DNA from: Ectocarpus siliculosus
Taxonomy: Eukaryota; Sar; Phaeophyceae; Ectocarpales; Ectocarpaceae
Length of the DNA stretch: 45,394 nucleotides
Direction: 5' to 3'
NCBI GenBank assembly: GCA_000310025.1
Contig: FN648480.1
Span: forward strand, 1-45,394
Shown: positions 19,943 to 32,600 of the stretch, piece by piece
Position numbering within the stretch: position 1 is the stretch's first letter
How the letters are laid out: every line of letters starts with the position of its first letter
The notes under the pieces: model-generated
Database searches by the model: none
What the model saw: only the letters and a program-made list of their open reading frames with translations
Told to the model about the DNA's origin: nothing
Program-made: the position numbers and the translations under genes

Positions 19943-20694
19943 TCATTCTCCCAGCGTGGAGCCGAGCAAAACACGCACGAAGCCCCACTGTGGGGCGTTT
20001 GAGGCATACTCTAATCTATACCCATTTTGCTTTCCGCACCATAAGATATGAAGCTCTTTGCCGTTGTCCAAACGAATGCTAATCTCTGTCCCATTGTCCT
20101 CGTCGTTGGCAATAACCGTTCCGGTCGGACGGGGTAGCTCAGTCGGTATTGGATGCTCGTTCGTGCGCACGAGTGTTGCTATTTCCGATCGTTGTTCGTA
20201 GATGTCAACCTTCTTCCCTAGCTTTGTTGCGATGCGTTTGACCATATTTTTCGCGCGTTTCAACTCGGCTTCCGCTTGCTTCTTTTCACGTAGAAGTCGC
20301 TGCGTTTCGTATTTCAGTCGTTGCTTCTCGTCCAACAACTGTTGCTTCTGGTAACTCATGTGCTCCACAACACCTTTCACTCCGACCAGGTCATACTTGT
20401 CAACAAAGTCGTCAAACGCACGTCGATCGGAATTCACGCGGTCGTCGACGCCGAGCCAGTCAAAGTTGCCTGCCGTCGATGTTGAGTGTATCAGCTGGAT
20501 GCAAAGCCGCGCGACTTCAGGGTCGTCCCCGTCGAAACGTACTGTGTCTCCCGCGGACTCGGCGAATGAGCCCGTCAGCATCGCTTTCCATACCGGCGAG
20601 GCCTGAGCTACAATAGCCCGGTGCACCCTGAAGGCCCGCCACCGAAGTCGAGAACCATGTCGCCATCATCAAACCCGCTCCATTCCTCGGCCAT
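19943..20694 (-). pseudogene. BTB/POZ domain protein with coiled coil, one frame break
   Basis: It starts at ATG 20694-20692 (MAEEWSGFDDGDMVLDFGG), the beginning of a BTB fold. One base appears to be missing near 20640-20645, and the BTB continues in the next frame as AFRVHRAIVAQASPVWKAML, TGSFAESAGDTVRFDGDDPE and VARLCIQLIH. A coiled coil follows (about YQKQQLLDEKQRLKYETQRL through EAELKRAKNMVKRI), then a beta-rich C terminus with GTEISIRLDNGKELHILW. BTB domains mediate dimerisation and often act as cullin-3 substrate adaptors. There is no Kelch, BACK or zinc-finger partner here, so the role is open. The rest of the frame (227 codons) is clean, so the break could be a sequencing error or a short intron as easily as a true mutation. 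Confidence 0.65.
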
Positions 20695-20759
20695 GGGGCT
20701 TGCAGCAAAGGGAGGAGGGGGTCAGTACTGGAGGTTTCTCACCTGCAATCAGCAGTAAA

Positions 20760-23700
20760 CCAAAGTTGATTTCGATTTAGGAGTAGCGATGATTGCTTTG
20801 GTGTCGCTCGATTCCCGAAAAGATTTTTCGGTGGCAATTCCAATATTCTACTGGTGGACACTATTCGGGTTTCCACAGGAACTCTTCATAGCATACTGCC
20901 TGCAGGACCGTTCGTTTTCGCCCCATCTTCATGCGCACTCACGAATTGTTTGTTGCTTGGTTCTGTGGTTGATACAATCATGGGCACACGTTGGAAAATG
21001 CCGTTTGACAACCCTGATTCAGCGACTAGACAGAGATGAGTATCTATTGTAATGAGCCGCGGAGCGAGCGACACTTTTTCCCTTCGTCCCCAGGAGGGAA
21101 AATAAAGCTCTATGTATCGACCAAAGTTGCGCTGCGCGATACAGGGGCCCCAAAACTTGGTTTCCGGAAGCCTATTTAACACACCTTTGGGACGAGAACA
21201 AGATGTATAGGGCACCGATTGACGATCTACTCGCTTCTGAGGAAGAAGAAAAATAACGCGTTCTTCTCCACACCGGTTTCGTCGTTCTCCGAGAGAAGAC
21301 TGCCTTGCTTCACCGGCATATGTAGCCTTTATTCGTAGGAGATTTGGCTCCCCAACTCCGGGGTTTCTACGCGAAAACGCGTGCACAAAAGCGAAGATCG
21401 CGCGCGCGCGCGATTCAGACCAGGACAAGAAACACCGACAGAGACCCCAAGAACACCACCAACAAACGCATCACCGCTGAGACGCTGGTCTGGGACCAGC
21501 TATGAAAACCAGGAGGGGCCGGGCCTATACGACCTGTTCATCGTGGGTATACTGTAGGCATGCGCCATGTGCAACCTGGCGGGTATTAATTTATGTTGAG
21601 TGGTTCCAATCAACTGCTTCAAAAAGAGCAGACCGAGAGTCTACTACTGCTGCTGCTGTGCGTTATCAGGATGGTTCCCCGCGGGATCGGTTCAGATTGC
21701 GTACTTGCGCCGCGCTGCTGACTGTCTTCGCAAAGAAAGCCGTGCCCTGTATGCTCTTGATGCTGCTGCAGGGCTGCAACAGGGCCTCTCGGCCTCTCGC
21801 ATCAAAGTCATGACGTCACATGGCCATCAACGGCTTTTTGTTGTTTTTCGTTCATGCTGGATTGCTTGCTTTCACTTGAGCGGGAAACTCGGAAGGCTTG
21901 CGACGAATGTGGCGGGCAAGTTGTGAGCCTGACGCAATATTTGCTATCTAATCCGACGTCTACGCTGCTGGTCGTGCTCCTCGACGGTGTGGTGTGTGAT
22001 ACGCTCGCCGCCGGGGGGATGCCGCATGTGTGTGTGCGTATTCCAGATGCCCAGATGTGCGTGTTGGCGTCCGCACAGCGGGAAGACTTCACATTTTGTT
22101 TCTTCGTGCATGTGCGTCAAAACGGAAAGAAACAACCGCATGTAAATGTGCAAAAAATTGAACGGTGGTCGCTCCCGTCGCACGCCTGCTGTCCCTCTGT
22201 GGTGCACGCGTAGCTGCACCACAAACGATTCACGCTGGTGTTTGTCGGGATTCATGCACCATCAGCATTGCAGACATGACTACTGCAAGGTACTGAGTCG
22301 CACCACGCGGCTCATTACCCCCCAACACCTTGTAGACAACGGTGGGCGTCCTATGTGTTTCATGGCCTGGTTCGCAAAATTCCGTGACCGAAACACGCCC
22401 ACATGGGATCGGGGCGAGTGGAGATGATGAACAGGACCCAGCACACTCATGTTGGAGATTGTCCATACCGTAGACAGTGTAAGCAATTTTTTTTAATGGA
22501 ATCGAAATGAGCTCTGCCCACAATCTAGGAGAGTTGGCTTTAGCAGTCGTTGTCGGCAATGTTTTAGCCCGTGTGTGAGTCTGAGGAGAGGGTCGTGACG
22601 TACGGTGGTTGTATTCAATTTCATTACCATATGTATTGTGTGTGGCGTGGTTTCCAGGTGAGAGTGATGACCTCTACGCTGGTATTTTGTGGGTTGTCAT
22701 GTCCACTATCCTCGCCTTCGTGTTTCGTTCTCAATATCCACACTCGGACATCGATACTGTCAACAATATTCATTGAAGGTCGTGTGTGTGCGAAGTGTGA
22801 TAGTTGTAGAATGAAACATTTGGCGCTGATGAGAGATCGCAGGGGGGGTGATTGAAGACGTGTACGGTAGGCCATTACGGGTTTAGCTAATCATCGGAGA
22901 TGCACATAATGCCGGCTTCAGATGTGAAGTTCCTAATTTGATTTCTGACAAAGAGATCTACCGCCGTTCTGCCGGACTCTCGTCACTGGCACATTTTCAC
23001 CACTGACACCACCCGTTCCTTGCAGCATCCCACTAGGGGGCACTCCTCTTGCCACCCGCAGGGATGCACAATATTGTTGGGAGTCTCAGTACTCCGAACT
23101 CGGTGGGTTCCTTGAGTGCACACTGATGCAGCGTGAAAGTACGAAAACAATGGTAATCCGACGAGCTGAATATGAAGACCATGAGCGAATTTTAGTATCA
23201 CAAGAAAAGTGCTATAATAGGTTCTGGTTCCTCGAATAAAAGAGCCCCGAACACCAGACGGCTCGGGGCCACACCTTTTCTGTGGCATACTCCTTACCCT
23301 CCAAATGGTTTGCAACTTTCAGTATAGGTTGGACCCTTCGCGCTTTCCGAATGCTCCGTTCGTGCTCACCGAATATGTATTCCGTGTTCATATCTTATAT
23401 TTCCTGTCGTCTCTTCGGCAACAAACACGCGAATTGTTCGCCTTCGTCCTCGGACACTGTCTCCTTCGATTAAGCTTTCGGTATACCTCCTCAGGATAGG
23501 TTAGACCCGTTGCGCTTTCGGAATGCTCGGTTCGTGCTGGCCGAATCTCCCAGCTTTGATGTAATTTCAGGATATTTACCTCGTATATTCACGTACTTTT
23601 CCGGGGCTCATCTTCTTCCTTGCGCCATCCTCAGATACGTTTAATTTGTCTTTACAATTCCGATTCTGATTCTGGCGTATCGGTATGTACGTTTAATCCA

Positions 23701-24862
23701 TCATATCCCTTCAACGGCAGCCTGCCGTGTTTGTATGGATGAAATGTTCAATTTCGTTCCATGCCACATCAGGCGTCGTTTCATACGAGCGCGCTACCCC
23801 TTCTGATCTCCGTTTTCGATCTGCAAGTTGCGTATTTATGTTCCAACATACCTGCGTGTGGAATGGGAGTGTTCTCCGACGGTGCGACCGATAAATCACT
23901 TACGCTTCACGTTCTTCTGCACATGATCATACCAACTACATCTTTCACATTCTTCATCCTTCATTCCTGCCATTTCGTGCGCACTATGCTCGACACCTAC
24001 CCGGTCAAACTGGAATTAGTGCCACGTCTGTCTCAACAGACTGTCTGTGCCATGTTTGGGCTGTACCGACCTTGCCTCGTGCGCAGCTTAGTTAACCATA
24101 TTTTCTCCTAATACTATGCATACCTCCATCAACCACAATACCTGTATCGGCATGTTGCTTTACTCTGCGCAAACGATCATTCACGTACTCTTGTCTACCG
24201 CCACATTTCCTAAGCTCTCTTCGCATTGCGCCCCCCCCGCCCAACCCCCCCTCGGTGTTTGCCATCGGGATTGGGTTTGCGTCGCTTGGCAACGACGTTG
24301 TAAAACAAGCTAATTCACTTCGTGAACTCGGCAACCAGGTTACCGTTTTTTTTTTCCCTCTGTTTTTTTTTTTGCGGTAACCAACATGGTGGTCGAGTAG
24401 ATCATGTTGTGCGGGGTGGAGAACCCTCACTCCGCGCAAGGGGGATGATCGCACCACGTTGTGTTAAAATGGTCAAGCATCCTTGAGGCAGTTACACAGT
24501 GCTTACAACTGTCTCTGGAAGTGAATGCACCAGAAAATAAACGAAGTCATACGCAGCTGTCATCCGTACGCAAGGAAGTAAGCACAAGATGCCGAACACC
24601 CTTAGCAGGATGCAGCTCACCCTTCATGCGACTCGCCAAATACCTCACGGCGCTTCGCGCTTGGTGATGTGAGAGCCTAGTCCGGTGAGAACCCGACGTG
24701 CTCCGTCTCGGCTTTGTAGGGATGCGAGGTCAATGGTCTAACGACTACGGCATGCACGACTATGAGTACACCCCCCCCCCCCACCCCCCCCCCCCCCCGG
24801 GGGGGGGGGAAACCGGAAAGACCAACCTGGTGGGGGTTGTTTTCCCGGGGGGTGGCCCCCCT
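20760..24862. other. intergenic, no supported gene
   Basis: 4 kb with many frames of 60-180 codons, none with recognisable domains. Small features: a GC dinucleotide run (about 21396-21412), and a diverged direct repeat around 23325-23365 and 23500-23545 (ggttggacccttcgcgctttccgaatgctc type). From 24771 the sequence becomes long C and G homopolymers leading into the gap. Confidence 0.45.
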
Positions 24863-24962
24863 NNNNNNNNNNNNNNNNNNNNNNNNNNNNNNNNNNNNNN
24901 NNNNNNNNNNNNNNNNNNNNNNNNNNNNNNNNNNNNNNNNNNNNNNNNNNNNNNNNNNNNNN
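24863..24962. other. assembly gap (100 N)
   Basis: Exactly 100 Ns, a conventional placeholder length. The flanks are C/G homopolymer tracts (24771-24810 and 24963-24982), probably low-quality read ends, so distances across this point are unreliable. Confidence 0.95.
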
Positions 24963-24982
24963 CCCCCCCCCCCCCCCCCCCC

Positions 24983-26620
24983 GCGCCCATGGGGGGCGGG
25001 TAACCTGATAGTACTACCTTGTTGGTGTTGTTTTTCGTGTGTGTTGTCTCTCTTCGCTTTGTGGAAAATATTCTTACATGCATCGCTCCATCATATAATT
25101 TGAGAAAAATTGTTCCTCCGAATAATGAAAGAAGCAATTGCTGTGGGTGGAGTACACGAGGTTGGATTGATAGTTACCGGAAACGAACCACGTGGCCGAC
25201 ACAATCATATTATCGGGAATGCTTTGCTCTACTGTAGTCCAGGAATCACGACCAAGTGCTTGGGGCAGAAAAGTGTTTGGCCAGCGAAAGTAGCCGGTAC
25301 TACATGTATGTATGCTAAATATATCTGGTGGAGTAGATACAGTGGGCGACATAAAGCTGGTCCAAACGTTGATGCCTACATATGTAACCACGACAGCCAA
25401 TCTTAAACGCTGCTTGCCATGATCGCTAGCAAGCAAAGTGCTAATCCGTACGAGGCGAGCGCGACCCGATCGGCTGTGTCATGTTCATGAATCACCCCCG
25501 CAAGTTGATTAAAAGAAGAAACTACATGTAGCGCTGTGCGGGTTGGGGCTGGGGAGATAGAGCTGGTGAGATAGAACTGGTCCAAACGCCGTGCTATTCT
25601 GCAGAACATCCTGCTGTGTGCGCCAATTGTTTCGTTGTGCACCATCAGCAGAGACCGAGAGCTCGGTAATTGCTAATGTGCACCATGTGAGAGAAACTCT
25701 CAGGAACGCCGATCGGTATCGCCATATTAATCAGTCATCGCCCACGAGTCTGCAGAGGTCAATGCGCCATACCAATGGCATGGCTGTCAGAATCCACCAA
25801 CGACACAACCGATTCACAAGAAGCAGCTTGCACAACAAACGAGGATGGCCATGTACGTGTAGGCAATCGCCTGTGTTTCAGGCGACCCATGTTTCCATCA
25901 TAATCTTTATAACATGTTCGTAACGATGTAGTGCATACGATGCAACATATGGTGTGTACAAGAGTGGAGGTAGCAGACTGCCAGCGTATCTGCACTTAAG
26001 CACATACCTGTTGAAGGCACGACCCGCGACCCGTTGAAGCCACGACCCGCGACCCGTTGAAGCACGACCGCGAAGACGTTGGGCACGGCGCGAAAGCTGT
26101 ACACACCAGACGATGAAGCCCAAGCGCCGATGAGAGCGGGCTGCGGCTACAATGACGTCCCTTTGCGAGAACCGAGCGTAGGGGGAAACAGGAGAAACAG
26201 GGCGGTGGGGTCGGACTCGCTCTCTCTTGCAATGGCGCATGAACAAGCGATCGCAACCTAAACCTACGCATACCGGCAACAACCATATTTCGATTTTCTA
26301 CAAAGATCGAGAACCAACCGTGTTCTTTTCCCGACGAGGTACATTAGCTGCGGTGAGAACCAATTTAGAGAACCAGAGAACCAGAGCCAAAAGACAAGCG
26401 ACAAGCGACAAGCGACAAGCAACAAGCGGGCAGCAGTGGGCAGCAGGGGCAGCGAGGCAGTGAGCATCAGAACTGGCCAGCCTGGCGTGTAGCGGCGAGG
26501 GGAGCGAGCGGAGTGGCAGTGCCGAGTAGTGACGCAGCGAGAAGCGTAGGAGCTTCGGGAGAAGAAGCACGACATCCACTGTGGAGAGCAGGCGAAACCT
26601 CTCCGAAGAGGTGGTGCAGG
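24983..26620. other. upstream region of TRM13, simple repeats, no gene seen
   Basis: No supported coding sequence. Two short tandem arrays occur: about 26010-26075 (acgacccgcgacccgttgaag type) and about 26390-26450 (gacaagc then gggcagca units). The last few hundred bases before 26621 are GC-rich and would hold the TRM13 promoter and 5' leader. A tgacgtc motif is at about 26153. Confidence 0.45.
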
Positions 26621-29600
26621 ATGAGCGGCAACGAGGCCCCCCGCAGCAAGAGCATCGAGGAACAGACTCGGGCTGACTCACGGCGTAGGCGGCAGGAGCG
26701 AAAGAAGGCCCAGCTGGGGGCCCTTAAAACCGGTGTCTGGGACCGGTGCCTGTACCGTGTCCCTGGCAAGGGGCGATACTGTGCACAGCACAGGTGAGTG
26801 GGTGGGCTTGTGGGCCATGTCCCTGCAACACGCTTGCGGTACTGCAGCACCCCTACATGCTGCGAAGTGCTTGGTACGCACTCCAGAAATGGGCGCTACG
26901 TACCACACCGCACGACCACCCCAAGCAAGACGATGTTTATGCGTCACCCCTTTTCGCCCTGATTCCCGCAGCCACCTCCCACGCCAGAGTGCGTGATGTA
27001 TTTCAATTTGTCTTGCCTAGACCATAGGGAACGCCTTGACTAGGGATCGGAGGCACATCGGCATGCCGCCAAGTTTATGCCGCAGCTGTCGAAACCGGGT
27101 TTCGTTTTGGAGCGTGGCGTGCGTCGAGTGGAGATAAAATAGGCGTTCAAAGCTGTGCCGGGCGACATGTCAGATTTGGATCGCTTTCACGCCAGGAGCC
27201 AGGCTGTACTGAGTAACCACACTTGTAAGCCCTGCTGCCTGTATCGACCATGGCCATGGTCACCGCAACGCACTTTACGTATCATGCCTGCAATCTTGTC
27301 GATTTTTCGGCCTTCGGTTGAGCTCATTCTTCCCCGGCCGTGGGTGAGCGGAGGTGGCCCCCCATTTCCAGCATAGTGTTTCGACGCGGAACCAACCGTA
27401 CGCCTCGCTTGCCTACCAAACAAAGTGTGGTCTCAGCCGCTACACCAAGTCACAGTAGTGTCTGGTGCCGTCCACGGCGCACCGAAGATGTGGAAGACTT
27501 CCTAGACACAGCAGTGATGGGTCAGCACGGGCTGGGTGTCACTGAAAATGACCCGGGGCGGTTAGACTCGATAGGAACCACTAACCCAAGCGAAAACTAA
27601 GGAAGACAGACTTTTGGGTTCGGGGTCATTGTGTGCGTGTGCCAGCTTTTTCCTTGCGTGAAATCAAGGCCTTTTGAACTGCTCCAAGCGTGGCTGCTGC
27701 CATCTATCATGCAACGTGTGAGCACGCCGAATGACGGTACCTCGGAGAAGAGAGACGCACGATGTTGCCAGCACCATCAAGAACAAATCAACGTGTTTAT
27801 TTCTGCACCCGAAGAAGCGGATCAGAACTCGCTGCCGGGGAAAGAATCGGCACAACTCGGCTTGGCCTCTTTCTCTGTGCACCAGTCTTCGATACATTGC
27901 TTCAAGTTTGGGAAATATTAGCCAGAAGACACCCAGAGCGACATGTGTGTGCGTACGTGCCGTTGCGTTGTGCTTGGGTTACTCCGGATGAACGTGTATC
28001 AAGGAGCAAGCACAGCGCATCGTTCTGCGGGACCCACATGGGCGAGACGGCGGAGAAGGGCAAGAGGGTGCCCTGTCCAGTGGACCCGAATCACACGGTG
28101 TTCGAGCAGCAGCTATCCTCTCACGTAAAGGTGAGAGCCCACCGCACTAGTAGCCAGTTAGGGTAAGAAACGTGTGAACTGTCTGTGTCCATGCTCTCTA
28201 GCGCTTCCTCCGTACTCGCTGCTGAGGATGTAGCCCCAAGGAAGCGGTACAAGGATTTTCCGGCCGGGATGATGCCGTCTTATCGGAATAAGGGGAGGAA
28301 GTGAGTCATCCCATGACCAATTCGTTTTCTACTCATGAAAAGGTATTTCCGGAGAGATGAAAAGATATTCCCGAGAGCAAACCCCTGTGCGAAATCAATT
28401 CGAGCGTGTTTGTCTCCAATATCACGGAGCGAAGCAGTGGGCTTTGTGACGGGACCGCTAGGCATAACATGAACGTAATATGCGCCGAGTTCCCGGACCC
28501 AAACCCATGGAAACCGTACAAATGCAGTGCATCGTTTTCTAACGACAGAAAGAGCCACCTGCCGACTCCAGAGGATTTCTTCGGTGTAAAAATGGCGGGA
28601 TCCATAGTCTCCGCCAATGTTGGCCGCGGTCGGCTAACGTTGGCGGACACTATGGGTCCCACCATTTCAACACCGAAGAAGCACTCATTTTGCCGAGTCG
28701 GCAGGTGGCTCGTCGTGTTGCTTGCAAGTAAGGCACTGCTTTTGTACGGTTTGCACAGGTTTGCACATGGTGCATCAGAAACCGCAGCAATGTTGAATAT
28801 TTCAGTGACCCTCCGCAGACAACGTTGCTGCGTTTGTAGTCCCAGCAGGACCCTGCCCCATGTGCAAGCCTACAGTTAGACCTTGAGACTCCTTTTTTTT
28901 TCGGCCAAAAAAGTGTCCGTGGTCGGTAGCCCAACAGACTAGGGCCAGTTCAAAGCGACCAATCAACGATCCCAAAAACAGGTGGCTACGTCACCAAAAC
29001 GCTGAAAATACATGACTCGACTTGTACAAGTTGTCAACAACACCAAAGCGCACAACGTGTACTGCACACAACACCCAGAACCACCGGACTACCCAGGAAA
29101 GGATCATGTGCACGAAACTGGTGGATCAGGCGAACTAGTATAACCCATCAGCTGGAGCAGCAGCGCATGCATATGTATGCATTCACAGCAGCAGCAAAGT
29201 CGGGACATAAAATATGCGTATAATGAGAGCCGAGGAAATAGACCGAAAAAAGAATGGTGTCATCAGAGGCAGTTCCAGGCCCTGTTTCTATCGGTGCTGC
29301 CGCCGCCCACAAGCTGCCACGGGCGATCCTGAGCGCATGCGCCGCGAGCCCTGCTGGTTCTCGGAAGCTATCAACTTTGCTTGTCCTCGATGAACTGGTC
29401 CCGAAATGTGCGTGAGCGTGTGGTCGAAAAAGCTTGAAGTTGGAGCCTGCAGTCAGTTCTTCGGCCGAATCAGACCCCAATCTCTTGCTTCCACCGAAAC
29501 ACGCTCACGTACATATCGGGACCAGTTCATCGAGGACAAGCAAAGTTGATAGCTTCCGAGAACCAGTGTGTGCAAGGCTAGCGGCACATGTGCTCAGGAT

Positions 29601-32600
29601 CGCTCGTTTCAGCTTGTGGATGGCGGGAGAAAGGGGAAACCAAGCTCGAACATGACGTATGATTTCGGCACCCTTTTTTCGTGGAATTTCAAGATGTGTC
29701 ATATGGCCCCGTTTCAAAGCGACGAATGTCGGCAACGCTTGCCAGCGCTTGGCCGCGGCTGCCTTTGTCAGAGTGTCTGGGCGTAAGCTTCGCACTCTAC
29801 CTGATGAAAGGCGAGGTAGTCGTCGTCCACGAGAGCATTCGTGCGCATGTCTAATCGTGCCTCCGGTGCGCTCTCAAAGGCACCGTGAACCGTCGAAATC
29901 TTGAAAAAAACATACTCCGGAGTACTCTTTTATTTTTTTCGGCCATGATTTAAGGCGATCATCTCTAGAACTTGTGCCCATGAGAGGCCAAACGGGGGGG
30001 CGCGCCCCTCAACAACAACACCTTGGATTGGGGCGCGTTTGTTTGCGTTGTGTGCGCAGAAACCAAAGGTAGAGATCACCAGGAACGGATTCTCGAGTTG
30101 AAGGGAGAACAATCGAGCAATTGGCCAAACCCCTCTACAAAACAGTGAAAATCGTATGTTCTCGGCCTTTGAGAGGACGGAGAAACAATGTAATCCTGGT
30201 GATCCCTTGAGTATGGTCTGTAGACAGGTGTTGTAGAGTACGCAGAGCCAACTCTCCACCTGGAGCCAGAACTTCGTCCCCCCGTTTCTGGTCTAAATCA
30301 AAGTTAATAAAAATTCGGCCACCGATTCATGAAAAATATATATTTTGGGGCTGGTCGTTATGCCGTTTTTGACTGGTCCTTCGCGGCCTTATCTCGAGGT
30401 CTAAAATTATGGGACTGTTTATTCGTCAGATGTGCACACCGCAATCGGTCTGCAAGCCCATCGCTCAACGCAAATCTGCTCAAATGCTATAACTTCTAGT
30501 ATCTTTGGAACTTTGAGAGTACTCGAATCTGCACTCTCCCGTACACATGCAGCCTTCGTTGCGCCAACACCCCGTGTCTTGAGCGGCTCATCTCGTGTTT
30601 GGTGGCGGTGCAAAAGCTTTTCATACATTTTGTAAGAAGGGCGAGCACGTTCCCGTCCAGTTGAGATATGTGGCGCCGGCGAAAGCATACGAGACGAACA
30701 CAAGCAGCGATCTCGGCGGCTCTCACCCCAAGCTCCCGCGGCGGCCCCATACCGAACCATGTGGCATGTGGGGTCGACTACCAAGATCTGCAACCTGGCG
30801 CTTCAGCAGGCCCGCATGGTGGCTCAGCCGTACTATTCAGAGGGCATTAACTCTGGGCCCCCGCTTCTCCCCGGAGAGGAAGAGGAGGAGAAGAACAAGG
30901 AGAAGGAGGAGGAGGACAGGGGCGATGTTGCTGTCGTCGCTGCTGTTGCCGCCGCAGCCGCCCTGGACGTGAGTTGTTATGTAGCGTCGTGAAGTAAATT
31001 AATAACAACACGGGGTAATTGTCCTGTAGATTATTGCTCCAATCTGTGCTGTTCCATGTGTTGCTTGGTGTCTAGCACGCGAGACCCTGCTGATTGCTTT
31101 CCAGAAGTAACCAACAAGAGCAGCAACAACAGATATATCATTTGTAATCGAAACGAAGAAAGAAGTGTAGGATGTTGAGGGAATGTTGGTCGGCCGCAGG
31201 CGATGGTCGCGAGAGCAGCAACTTACTAGGTTGCACATGGTGACGGGTAACGTGGGACAAAAATAGCCTGTACCTGTACCGAAGGTATTGAGGGGCCCTG
31301 CCCCGGTACGAGAGCTTGTTCTCAACGCGGTCACAGTCACCTCGGCTCTGCCGGCATCGCTTTGCCTCCTTGTATATGTGATGTTTTTGTCGCCCCTTCC
31401 CTTTGGAATTGTACCGCGTCGCATTGCCGTGTCTGTTGTGTTTGCGATGTTCTATGTTGCAGTTGTTTTCGCTGTATTTGGCATTCATGCAACGATACAA
31501 GTGTTGAAAAATTGCACCTGCTTCCAGCGAGTGAGGGAAAATTTCATTTTATTGGCAATGGATTTTCATTGCAATATCGTTTTGTGCAGAATTGCAATAA
31601 GCAAGATAGACCCTGCGACACAACCGAATAGCAACAGCAACTAGCCAGACCCAGAATGAAGCACGCAACCAAGAAGCACTGCGTCGGGTGTTTCTCTCGG
31701 CTCTCCTCCCACTCCTTTGTTTTCCCTGACGTTGTCCCCTAGGATGCGTTTGTGGTAGACCTGCTATCCCGGGTCGAAGCGGCGCACCGAGACCTCGTCG
31801 GGGAAATTCCCACGGAGGTGCTGGATCCTCCGGAGGTGCAAGCGCTACACAGGTGGGCCGTGGTTGCCGTTGTTGTTGTTGCTGCTGCTGCTGCTGCTGC
31901 TTCTGGTGGCGATTTCTGCTGTTATTGTCGTTGTTGTCTGGTGTTGTTGGTGTTGTGGTCACCGTGGTTGGCTTCACGCGAAGAGTTGAGCATCTGGCCT
32001 TTATCCAGTGTGTACCTCCTGTTCCGCAACTCTCCGAGGCAAACCAATACAGGCTTCACAGAATGCGGTACAAGAGCCGACAGCAGTAGGTGGGGAGAGA
32101 GTCGCACCGCTCGGCATGTTGATGGATGGGGAGGCAATGGAACGGGCTCACCCGTATTTGGGAGCCGGCGGTGTAGCGAGATTGTGAGGTTTTTGCGACC
32201 GGTGTCTGAACGCAACCTGCCCACGCGCACGTGCCGACCACACGCCCCGCAAGACGTTTTTTGTCACGTCTACTTTTACTTTTCCGCTCTAAACCCTTTG
32301 TATGAGACCCCCCCCCCCCCCCCCTCGCGAAAGACTGGCTTGAGGTTGGTCGCTGCCGTTGCCTGAGGTTATGAACAGTTGTTCAGCCATTAGCTATTCC
32401 AAATCACGGCGTTGCTTTGCCTTTCGATTGGTACTCATCTGCACGGTCTGTCCTAGAATAGGCGGAGGCGCTGCGCCTTCTTCATCCGCTGCTTATCGTA
32501 AGGCCACCGCTTTGCTTTCACGCCCGTTCCCACCCTGAAGCGATCTCACTGTGCACCTCTTCTCGCCGTCCCCTCTCCTGAGCATGTAACTTACCCCACC

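Noticed and set aside
20886-21428. 180-codon minus-strand frame
   Set aside because: No domain or motif and no bias in composition; it covers an otherwise featureless intergenic stretch.
28200-28310. Candidate TRM13 exon in intron 2 (reading DVAPRKRYKDFPAG)
   Set aside because: The CHHC finger is completed in phase only by the exon at 30786 (ICNLALQQ). This frame supplies no Cys at the required spacing.
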